Below are positions 22,276 through 28,167 of a stretch of 28,167 nt of DNA, in pieces. The stretch covers positions 1 through 28,167 of the forward strand of contig JAEXYA010000020.1 of assembly GCA_023451825.1 (NCBI GenBank). The letters run 5' to 3'. The notes below the pieces were generated by a model. It was given only the letters and a program-made list of their open reading frames with translations, had not been told where the DNA came from and searched no databases. The DNA is from Pseudomonadota bacterium. GTDB lineage: Bacteria > Pseudomonadota > Alphaproteobacteria > Rhizobiales > Xanthobacteraceae. How positions within the stretch are numbered: the first letter of the stretch is position 1; the number at the start of each line of letters is the position of its first letter. Position numbers and translations under genes: made by a program.

Positions 22276-22446
22276 ATGCAATCGCTCATTTACCTGATCC
22301 CGCTGGCGCTGGCACTTGGAGGTCTCGGTCTGTGGGGCTTCCTCTGGTCGCTGAAATCCGGGCAGTATGACGACCTGGAAGGCGCGGGCTGGCGCGCGAT
22401 TCTGGATGACGACGAGGCGCCGCCTCCACCTCGCCGGATGGGTTGA
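22276..22446 (+). CDS. ccoS: cbb3 oxidase maturation protein CcoS
   Basis: This 56-residue protein has one membrane helix at ~4-25 (LIYLIPLALALGGLGLWGFL) followed by the CcoS-typical WSLKSGQYDDLEGAGWRAIL and an acidic, proline-rich tail. CcoS is needed for cofactor insertion into cbb3 oxidase. The family signature GQYDDLEG makes the identity firm. The last two codons and the TGA stop (22444-22446) lie inside the left arm of a REP-like repeat (22436-22510), so the natural C-terminus may have been replaced. ccoI, usually just before this gene, is missing. Confidence 0.94.
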   Translation: MQSLIYLIPLALALGGLGLWGFLWSLKSGQYDDLEGAGWRAILDDDEAPPPPRRMG

Positions 22447-22510
22447 GCGCAGCGAAAACCCGTCATCTCCCGCGCAAGAGGGGATGGTTTTCGCTGCGCT
22501 CAACCCATCC
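22436..22510. repeat. REP-like inverted repeat, family D, containing the ccoS stop
   Basis: Perfect 25-base inverted arms occupy 22436-22460 (starting GGATGGGTTGAGCGCAGCG) and 22486-22510, with a 25-base middle. The element can form a strong hairpin and could end the ccoGHS transcript. It overlaps the final 11 bases of ccoS. Confidence 0.9.
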
Positions 22511-22583
22511 TACGGCTTCGCGCGTCTTGGTTGCGCTCTGCCGCTCATCTTCCGGAATAGTTCTTGCAAACAACGTCGCATCG

Positions 22584-22600
22584 CATGACGCTCCGTCATG
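22584..22600 (+). promoter_or_regulatory. perfect palindrome before the GMC oxidoreductase gene
   Basis: CATGACG-CTC-CGTCATG is a perfect 7+3+7 inverted repeat 31 bases before the ATG at 22632. Position and symmetry suit an operator for a dimeric regulator; the regulator is unknown. It could instead be a small RNA hairpin in the leader. Confidence 0.35.
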
Positions 22601-22631
22601 TTGTGTGACTCGTTTTGGAAGAAGCGACCCG

Positions 22632-24182
22632 ATGTATGATGTGATCGTTGTCGGCGGCGGCTCGGCCGGCGCTGCCATTGCCGCCCGTCTCAGCGAAAAT
22701 CCCGCCACGCGCGTGCTGCTGCTCGAAGCTGGCCTCGACTGGCGCGCTGCGGATGCGCCCTGGGAGGTGACGACAGCCAATCCGATCCCCATCATTCACC
22801 AGCGTGAATTTCAAGAGAAGTGGCAATGGCCCGATCTGCACTCGCGCCGTGTGGCCGGGCAGGACCAGCGTTTCTACTGGCGCGGCAAGGGACTTGGCGG
22901 CTCTTCCATGATGAACGGCCAGATTGCCATTCGTGGCGTGGCCGATGCGTTCGACGAATGGGCTGATCTCGGCTGCACCGGCTGGTCGGCCAAGGAGGTC
23001 ATGCCGCTGTTCTCGGTGATCGAAGACGATGAGGAGCGCGGCGACGAGCCCGGCCATGGCCGCGGTGGACCATTGCCGGTCTATCGCGCCCCGCAGGAGA
23101 CATGGGGGCCGATCGACAAAGGCCTGCGCGATGCGGCGCTGGCTTCAGGCTACAAATGGTGTGACGACGTCAATGGGCCGGACGGCGAGGGTGTTGCCTG
23201 TTATCCCATCAACAGCCGCAATTTGCGCCGCATCTCCACCAATGAAGCCTATCTCGAGCCGGCCCGCGGCCGCGGCAATCTCGAGATCCGCGGCCATGCG
23301 CTGGTCGATCGCGTCATCATCACCGATGGCCGTGCCACCGGTGTTATCGTGCATATCGATGGGCAGGGGACCCAGGAGATTTCAGCCCGCGAGGTCGTGC
23401 TGTGCGGCGGGGCTATTCACAGCCCGACGATTTTGATGCGCTCGGGCGTCGGTCCTGCAGCCGATCTGCAGGCCATGGGCATCGCCGTCGAGCGCGATCT
23501 GCCTGTGGGGCAGCATTTCTTCGATCACCCGCTATTTCGCCCGCTGATCAAAATGCGTGACGATATCGCGCCGAAGGATCGCGACATGCGCCACACCAAT
23601 TGCTGCGTGACCTACTCCTCCGGTCTCGACAACGGCCGCCGCGATATGATCCTCATCGCGTTCAATCATCGCGGGATCGGTAATCCCGGTGCCGTTGCTG
23701 CCGGCCTCTATCGGGCCTATTCGCGCGGCACGTTGAAGCTGGCGTCGCGAGATGCATCCATCGATCCGGTGGTCGAGGAGAACATGCTCGCCGATGTCAG
23801 AGACATGGCGCGCATGGTCGATGCGGTGAAGCGCCTCGCCGTCATCACGGCGCAGCCGGCGCTGACGGACATCGCTGAATGGATCGGCCTGTCCGAAGGT
23901 GGCCTGACGATGCAGCAGGCTGCAGCACTGCCGACCGACGAAATCGAGGCCATGTTGCGTCGTGAAACCGGCGATATCCAGCACGCCGCCGGCACCTGTC
24001 GCATGACGGGCTTTGATCGCAATGACGGCGTCGTCAATCCCGATGGCACTGTGAAGGGCATCAAAGGGCTGCGCGTCGCCGATGCCTCGATCATGCCGGC
24101 CGATTGCCGCGCCAACACCCATTTCACCACGGTGGTGATCGGCGAAAAGATTGCACGCATGATGCGCGCAGAGTCCAAATGA
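22632..24182 (+). CDS. GMC-family FAD-dependent oxidoreductase (choline dehydrogenase-like)
   Basis: This 516-residue flavoenzyme oxidises an alcohol group. The N-terminal FAD-binding motif is VVGGGSAGAAIAARL, with LLLEAG at the end of the second strand. The GMC signatures are GLGGSSMMNGQI (~residues 90-100) and GGAIHSPTILMRSGVG (~258-273). The catalytic pair is H451 (QHAAGTCRM) and H497 (NTHFTTVV), both present, where choline dehydrogenases usually have His and Asn/His. No signal peptide is seen. ATG 22632 starts directly at the FAD motif and has a GGAAG-type ribosome site; a longer in-frame form from 22443 would include repeat sequence. An M20 peptidase gene follows 10 bases later, likely in the same operon. 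The true substrate is unknown. Confidence 0.92.
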   Translation: MYDVIVVGGGSAGAAIAARLSENPATRVLLLEAGLDWRAADAPWEVTTANPIPIIHQREFQEKWQWPDLHSRRVAGQDQRFYWRGKGLGGSSMMNGQIAIRGVADAFDEWADLGCTGWSAKEVMPLFSVIEDDEERGDEPGHGRGGPLPVYRAPQETWGPIDKGLRDAALASGYKWCDDVNGPDGEGVACYPINSRNLRRISTNEAYLEPARGRGNLEIRGHALVDRVIITDGRATGVIVHIDGQGTQEISAREVVLCGGAIHSPTILMRSGVGPAADLQAMGIAVERDLPVGQHFFDHPLFRPLIKMRDDIAPKDRDMRHTNCCVTYSSGLDNGRRDMILIAFNHRGIGNPGAVAAGLYRAYSRGTLKLASRDASIDPVVEENMLADVRDMARMVDAVKRLAVITAQPALTDIAEWIGLSEGGLTMQQAAALPTDEIEAMLRRETGDIQHAAGTCRMTGFDRNDGVVNPDGTVKGIKGLRVADASIMPADCRANTHFTTVVIGEKIARMMRAESK

Positions 24183-24192
24183 ACAAGACCAA

Positions 24193-25368
24193 GTGAAAAA
24201 GCCTATGCCCTCAAATTCCGAAGCAATGATCGTCGAATGGCTCGCCTCCCAGCGGGAGCTGATGATCGACCTCCTCCGCGACGTCGTGAATATCGATTCC
24301 GGCTCCTACGACAAGGCCGGCGTCGATGCGGTCGGCGAGCGGTTTCAGCGGCATTTTGCGGAGCATGGGATCGAAAGCTGGCGCGAGCCGCATGACGTCT
24401 ATGGCGATGCCGTGCATGCGCTGGTGGACAAGCCCGGCAGCAACGAGAAACCGGTTCTGCTGCTTGGCCACCGCGACACGGTGTTTCCCAAGGGGGAGGT
24501 CGCCAAGCGCCCCTTCACCATCAAGGACGGCAAGGCTTATGGGCCAGGCGTTGCCGACATGAAAGCGGGCGTCGTCATCAATGTCTTCGTCGCGGCGGCG
24601 CTGAAGAAGTTCGAAGCCGCTCCGCATCCTATCAAGGTTCTGATCACAGGCGATGAGGAAATCGCCTCGCGGGCGTCGCGGCCGATCATCGAGCGCGAAG
24701 GCCGCGCGGCGCGCGCCGTCTATAATTCCGAGCCAGGCCGTCCGTCAGGCAATATCGTCACCGGCCGCAAGGGTGGCGTGTTCATGCGTTTTGAAGTGTT
24801 CGGCAAGGCCGCGCATTCCGGCAACAATTTTGCGGTCGGCGTCAGTGCTATCGGCGAGCTCGCCCATAAGATCGTGCAAATCCACGCGCTGACGAATCTG
24901 GACAAAGGCATCACGCTGAATGTCGGGCTGATCTCCGGTGGCCAGTCGGTCAACACCACCGCGCCTTATGCGGCCGGCGAGATCGATTTTCGTTATGTCG
25001 AGCCGGCCGATCGCGCGGTCATCATGGGGGCGATCGAGACGATCGTCGCTACATCGACGGTCCCCGGCACGACGTCAAGATTGCATGTGGACGGCGAATT
25101 CCTGCCACTCGTCCAGGACGCAGCGGCAAAGGCCATGTTCCAGACCTATCAGGCCGCTGCGATCGATTCCGGCCTCACGACTTTGGAAGGTGAGTTCGCC
25201 GGCGGATGCGCGGATTCCGGGTTCACTGCAAGCATGGGTACTGCGACGCTGTGCGGTCTCGGCCCCGTCGGCGGCAATGTGCATACCGACCTCGAATGGC
25301 TTGATATCGACAGCATCGTCCCGCGGGCCCAAACGCTGGCGCGGGCGATTCTGCGATCGGATGTTTAG
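24193..25368 (+). CDS. M20-family metallopeptidase, glutamate carboxypeptidase-like
   Basis: This 391-residue protein is a zinc amidohydrolase related to carboxypeptidase G2, which removes C-terminal glutamate from folates and other N-acyl amino acids. Active-site residues are seen: H93 and catalytic D95 (GHRDTVF), D122 (VADMKAG), catalytic E155 and zinc E156 (GDEEIAS), E180 (NSEPG) and the C-terminal zinc His in GGNVHTDLEW. A dimerisation domain lies between (~190-300, HSGNNFAVG). No signal peptide is present, so it is cytoplasmic. GTG 24193 is used as start; ATG 24205 (MPSNSE) is equally possible, as neither has a clear ribosome site. It follows the GMC gene by 10 bases. Confidence 0.9.
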   Translation: MKKPMPSNSEAMIVEWLASQRELMIDLLRDVVNIDSGSYDKAGVDAVGERFQRHFAEHGIESWREPHDVYGDAVHALVDKPGSNEKPVLLLGHRDTVFPKGEVAKRPFTIKDGKAYGPGVADMKAGVVINVFVAAALKKFEAAPHPIKVLITGDEEIASRASRPIIEREGRAARAVYNSEPGRPSGNIVTGRKGGVFMRFEVFGKAAHSGNNFAVGVSAIGELAHKIVQIHALTNLDKGITLNVGLISGGQSVNTTAPYAAGEIDFRYVEPADRAVIMGAIETIVATSTVPGTTSRLHVDGEFLPLVQDAAAKAMFQTYQAAAIDSGLTTLEGEFAGGCADSGFTASMGTATLCGLGPVGGNVHTDLEWLDIDSIVPRAQTLARAILRSDV

Positions 25369-25398
25369 GTCCGGCATGCATCTATCGTCTCGCCCAAG

Positions 25399-25423
25399 GG
25401 TTGATTATCGGGGGAAATCAACC
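25399..25423 (+). promoter_or_regulatory. inverted repeat after the M20 gene
   Basis: GGTTGATT (25399-25406) and AATCAACC (25416-25423) form a perfect 8-base inverted repeat with a 9-base spacer. It is 30 bases after the M20 stop and ~160 bases before the next gene. It could be an operator or a weak hairpin; no T-run follows. Confidence 0.3.
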
Positions 25424-25584
25424 ATCATGCGCGGCGCTAGGTCGCTGGGTGCTGTCAAAAAAGTGTCACACACGCTTTGCGCTATGTCAGAACTGGGTTA
25501 GCGTTCTCACCGCGCAGCTGCCGCAGAAGCAGCGCGCGCTTCGTCCACAGCGGCCAAAACGCCGCCAGGCATCGCCGCAAGCCG

Positions 25585-26760
25585 ATGCCGCCAGATAACG
25601 ACACCGGGGAAATGACGCATATCGCATCCGAGGATCTGCTTCCGTCCTTCGATTCGCGCGGCTGGATGCAATGGCCCGCGAATGAAGACTATTCGCTGCA
25701 ATTCCTGCGCCTGCTCGGTGCCGCGCAGGATGGCGGCAGCACCGTGTCGGAATGCATGCTTGCCGCGAGCGGCATCAATCCCGCTTGCGAGGAGAGCTGG
25801 TACGCGCAGTGGAAGAAGGCTGCGGATCTCAACAAATCGCGAGGCGATATCGCTCTGGCGCGGGGTCATATCCCGACCGCGCTGGGCAACTGGCTGCGTG
25901 CGGCGAATTACTATCGCACGGCCCAGGCGTTCATGGGCAACGACGATCTCCGCCAAGGCGCGGCGATCGCTCAGATGATGGCTTGCTCCCAGCTCTATCT
26001 GCAGAACTCGACACCGGCAGGTGAGGTTGTCGAAATCGCATGGGGAGACGATGAGACCTTGCAGGGCTATTTCCTGCCGCCGGCAGGGCGGGCAGGCCGC
26101 AAGGTTCCGGTGGTCGTCTGCGTCGGCGGGCCCGAACAATATAAAGAAGAGCATTTATGCCGGATGCCGCGCTATGCGCATGAGCGCGGCATGGCGCTGC
26201 TGCTGATCGATCTGCCAGGCCAGGGCTATCGGCGCAGCTCTGGCGAGGGGTTCGGCCGCTACGACATCGAGACGGCGATCAGCGCCTGGGTCGATTTCCT
26301 GCAGACGCGACGTGAGATCAATCCGCGCAAGATCGTCATTTTTGGAGACGGTTTGGGCGCGTCACTTGCCACCCGCGGCGCCCGTTTCGATCCGCGCTTT
26401 GCCGCCGCCGTCTGCGACGCAGGCATCTGGGACATGCATGAGCGGGCGTTTCTGGCCTCGCGCATCTATGGCTCGGAGCCGACCTCCGACGAATTCGGCG
26501 ACGATGTCGTCCGGCTTTGCAGCAGCAGCGCGACGCGCATTTCATGCCCGATGCTGGTGGCCCTTGGCGAGCGCGATTGGCTCGAAGCCGGCCATGTCCG
26601 CAAGTGTTGCGACGCGCTCGTAGCGGGCGGTCATGACGTCGAGCTGAAGGTGTTCTCCGCCGCTGAAACGGCGGCGTCCCACGCGCAGCGCGACAATCCC
26701 GCCATCGCAAACGAATTCATCTTCGACTGGATTGCCGACCGCGTCGCCTCGGCGCGCTAG
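25585..26760 (+). CDS. alpha/beta hydrolase-fold protein lacking the nucleophilic serine
   Basis: This 391-residue protein (from ATG 25585; ATG 25612 and 25477 are alternatives) resembles the family of 2,6-dihydroxypseudooxynicotine hydrolase and related esterases. It has an N-terminal helical cap (~50-140, with WLRAANYYRTAQAFM) and then the hydrolase core from ~150 (VPVVVCVGGPEQYKEEHL). The Asp and His of the triad are present: D331 (GERDW) and H366 (SHAQRDN). The nucleophile elbow, normally G-x-S-x-G, reads FGDGLGAS, so the serine is glycine (G256, codon GGT at 26350). Unless S260 or another residue acts instead, it should be inactive as an esterase, and may be a carbon-carbon lyase or a binding protein. 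It lies downstream of the GMC-M20 pair, on the same strand. Confidence 0.85.
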   Translation: MPPDNDTGEMTHIASEDLLPSFDSRGWMQWPANEDYSLQFLRLLGAAQDGGSTVSECMLAASGINPACEESWYAQWKKAADLNKSRGDIALARGHIPTALGNWLRAANYYRTAQAFMGNDDLRQGAAIAQMMACSQLYLQNSTPAGEVVEIAWGDDETLQGYFLPPAGRAGRKVPVVVCVGGPEQYKEEHLCRMPRYAHERGMALLLIDLPGQGYRRSSGEGFGRYDIETAISAWVDFLQTRREINPRKIVIFGDGLGASLATRGARFDPRFAAAVCDAGIWDMHERAFLASRIYGSEPTSDEFGDDVVRLCSSSATRISCPMLVALGERDWLEAGHVRKCCDALVAGGHDVELKVFSAAETAASHAQRDNPAIANEFIFDWIADRVASAR

Positions 26761-26769
26761 GTTTCGGGT

Positions 26770-27285
26770 TTAGTTTTCCACCGCCAGCATCACGGCTGCC
26801 TTTTGCAGGCGGGTCTTCAGCTTGCCGAGCTGGGCCAGGATATCCTGCAGCGCCTCGTTATCGAAATCCGCCAGCACGAAATCGCTCAGCGAATCACGGC
26901 GAGATGCCAGCATCGCAATCTTCTTGCTGGCTTTGTCCGACAGCGACATCAGCACGACGCGAGCATCCTGGCGCGATGGCACCCGGCGCATAAAGCCGTT
27001 TTTCTCCAACATCTTGGACTGCGTTGTGACGAAGGAAGGATCGACGTGCAGCATGGCCGAGACGTCTTTCACCGGCACGCCATTGCCGCCGTCGAGGTCA
27101 CCCACGGCCATCAGGATCATCCATTGGGGGCCGCTGATCCCCAGTTCCTTGGCCCAAAAGTGCCGAATCTCGTCCAAATGGATGTTGATGGACGCAATGT
27201 CCCAGAGAAATTGCCGGACAACCTCCTGATTCCTGCCGTTTTCGTCACTGTCTGCGGGGGCGGTCTTAGTCAAGGAGGAGGCCAT
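26770..27285 (-). CDS. MarR-family transcriptional regulator
   Basis: This 171-residue regulator has the MarR winged helix-turn-helix: WMILMAVGDLDGGNGVPVKD, then VSAMLHVDPSFVTTQSKMLEKNGF as helix-turn-recognition helix, and the wing RRVPSRQDARVVLMSLSDKA with the family DxR. The flanking helices form the dimer interface. MarR proteins usually repress nearby genes until a small ligand binds. It is divergent from the porin gene and convergent with the alpha/beta hydrolase (9-base gap), either of which may be a target. The start is uncertain: 27285 gives a compact protein, but in-frame starts at 27315, 27321, 27345 and 27405 exist, none with a strong ribosome site. Confidence 0.9.
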   Translation of the reverse strand: MASSLTKTAPADSDENGRNQEVVRQFLWDIASINIHLDEIRHFWAKELGISGPQWMILMAVGDLDGGNGVPVKDVSAMLHVDPSFVTTQSKMLEKNGFMRRVPSRQDARVVLMSLSDKASKKIAMLASRRDSLSDFVLADFDNEALQDILAQLGKLKTRLQKAAVMLAVEN

Positions 27286-27358
27286 TGGTCCGTGTGTGTC
27301 TGAGCGTGTCAGCATTCCCATAGCGGGGAATTTTGTAGAATACATAACTGGATCAAAT

Positions 27359-27375
27359 AATTGTGCGGTGCAATT
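27359..27375 (-). promoter_or_regulatory. possible MarR operator
   Basis: AATTG-N7-CAATT is a short inverted repeat 74-90 bases upstream of the MarR start at 27285, inside the 374-base MarR-porin gap. ATTG/CAAT half-sites are common in MarR operators, so it is a candidate; the match is too short to be sure. Confidence 0.25.
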
Positions 27376-27566
27376 GCGGGTTAGGGCATGTGGCACGGAA
27401 ACCACACCGCGTCGCGGAAAAGTTACCTGAGTACATAAAGTATTTTGCTTCTAAGAATTGCGCAGGCATTCTCTGTGGCGGCGATGGGGCAAACCCGTGA
27501 TCGTCCCGTTGAAGTGGTTCGCTAGAGTGTCTCGCGTGATGCGGGTTTCCGAAAGCGCGAAGCACT

Positions 27567-27605
27567 CCAGCGGTTGGTTTGGGGAGTGGGGGAACCAACC
27601 ACTGG
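27567..27605 (+). promoter_or_regulatory. stem-loop in the porin gene leader
   Basis: CCAG-C-GGTTGGTT (27567-27579) pairs with AACCAACC-A-CTGG (27593-27605): 12 Watson-Crick pairs with one mismatch, and an additional T-G pair closing an 11-base G-rich loop. It lies 54 bases before the porin ATG. No T-run follows, so it does not look like a terminator. It may stabilise the porin mRNA or be a control element. The rest of the 374-base MarR-porin gap (27286-27659) holds no other gene I can support. Confidence 0.5.
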
Positions 27606-27659
27606 GCTAAGGCCTGGCGGATCCGGAACCTTCCCGATGTGCAACTTGGAGGTTTTAAC

Positions 27660-28167
27660 ATGACGAATCTGAAGAGCCTGATTCTTGGCTCGGCGGCGGG
27701 TCTGATCGCTATCGGCGGCGCCCAGGCAGCTGACCTTCCGGTCAAGGCCAAGGCCGTTGAATATGTGAAGGTCTGCTCGCTTTACGGCGCTGGCTTCTAC
27801 TACATCCCGGGCACCGATACCTGCATCAAGATCGGCGGCGCGATCCGTATCGATACCGCGTTCAACGGCGGTACCTACGACAATCCGTTTTGGCAGGGCC
27901 AGGCCGGCGCTTCCGGTTCATGGACGGGTGACTACATCTCGACCCGTGAACGTATCAACCTGACCACGGATACCCGCACCGCCAACGAATACGGTGTCGT
28001 CCGTACCTACGCGAACATCCAGTTCGACTTCCTGCAGGGCCGTGAAAACATCGCTGGCGGCTTCACCGAAGTCGACTACGCCTTCATCCAGTTCGCTGGC
28101 TTCACCTTCGGTAAGGCTGTTTCGCAGTTCGATCCGCAGTGGGCGCTCTCGAAGCCGTACATCTCGT
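27660..28167 (+). CDS. alphaproteobacterial outer-membrane porin, partial (cut by the window end)
   Basis: The first 169 residues of a porin are seen; the gene continues past the window. The Sec signal peptide is MTNLKSLILGSAAGLIAIGG-AQA, with cleavage before ADLPVKAK. The mature protein has the typical alphaproteobacterial porin start: VKVCSLYGAGFYYIPGTDT, then a second Cys in CIKIGGAIR, with the cysteine pair probably forming a disulfide. Beta-strand pattern and the FDFLQGRE, AFIQFAGFTFGKAVSQF segments follow the family. Such porins form trimers for passive uptake. A strong TGGAGG ribosome site (27647-27652) lies 7 bases before the ATG, fitting a highly expressed gene. The long leader contains a stem-loop at 27567-27605. 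Confidence 0.95.
   Translation, partial: MTNLKSLILGSAAGLIAIGGAQAADLPVKAKAVEYVKVCSLYGAGFYYIPGTDTCIKIGGAIRIDTAFNGGTYDNPFWQGQAGASGSWTGDYISTRERINLTTDTRTANEYGVVRTYANIQFDFLQGRENIAGGFTEVDYAFIQFAGFTFGKAVSQFDPQWALSKPYIS

Noticed and set aside
22443..22631. Longer start for the GMC oxidoreductase
   Set aside because: The added 63 residues come mostly from the family D repeat and leader; the FAD motif begins right at ATG 22632.
25400..25422. TTGAT...ATCAA as a fourth FixK box
   Set aside because: The half-sites are 11 bases apart, not 4, so FixK/FNR should not bind in the usual way.
1..28167. CRISPR array, tRNA, rRNA, insertion sequence or prophage
   Set aside because: No regularly spaced direct repeats, cloverleaf-like sequence, transposase or phage gene was seen; the repeats present are isolated inverted elements.

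Overview
The window looks like a chromosomal segment from an alphaproteobacterium of the Bradyrhizobium/Rhodopseudomonas/Tardiphaga group (Nitrobacteraceae). The grounds are the GC-rich codon use, a FixK-type regulator beside a cbb3 oxidase cluster, CtrA-type sites, an alphaproteobacterial porin with its Cys-pair N-terminus, and several families of REP-like inverted repeats between genes. No phage, insertion sequence, CRISPR array, rRNA or tRNA was seen. This placement is inferred from gene content, not from a database search.

Layout. Positions 42-8677 hold recQ (minus strand), a small unknown gene, a RidA-BKACE pair, a Nudix hydrolase, a minus-strand chemotaxis-type protein with inverted domain order, two short unknown genes near CtrA-like sites, htpG and a 73-residue unknown gene. 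Positions 8796-10001 carry an orphan branched-chain-amino-acid-type binding protein. Positions 10093-14277 (minus) are an overlapping three-gene operon: ABC ATPase, FtsX-like permease and a Tat-exported AttH/CrtC-like lipocalin protein. An MFS transporter lies upstream of it on the same strand.

Positions 15846-22446 are the core of the window. A FixK-like Crp/Fnr regulator is followed by ccoN-ccoO-ccoQ-ccoP (cbb3 oxidase) and ccoG-ccoH-ccoS (assembly). FixK/FNR-type boxes sit before the regulator, before ccoN and before ccoG, so the cluster reads as a self-contained microaerobic respiration regulon. The copper P-type ATPase gene ccoI, normally between ccoH and ccoS, is absent; only 8 bases separate the two genes.

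Positions 22632-26760 hold a GMC oxidoreductase, an M20 glutamate-carboxypeptidase-like enzyme and an alpha/beta hydrolase whose expected nucleophilic serine is glycine. A minus-strand MarR regulator then faces away from a porin gene that runs off the window end; the 374-base gap between them contains a strong stem-loop.

Points most worth a second look: the missing ccoI, the cysteine in the recognition helix of the FixK-like regulator, the inverted soluble chemoreceptor behind CtrA-type sites, the serine-less hydrolase, and six inverted-repeat elements that all lie within about 10 bases of a stop codon, one of which supplies the end of ccoS.
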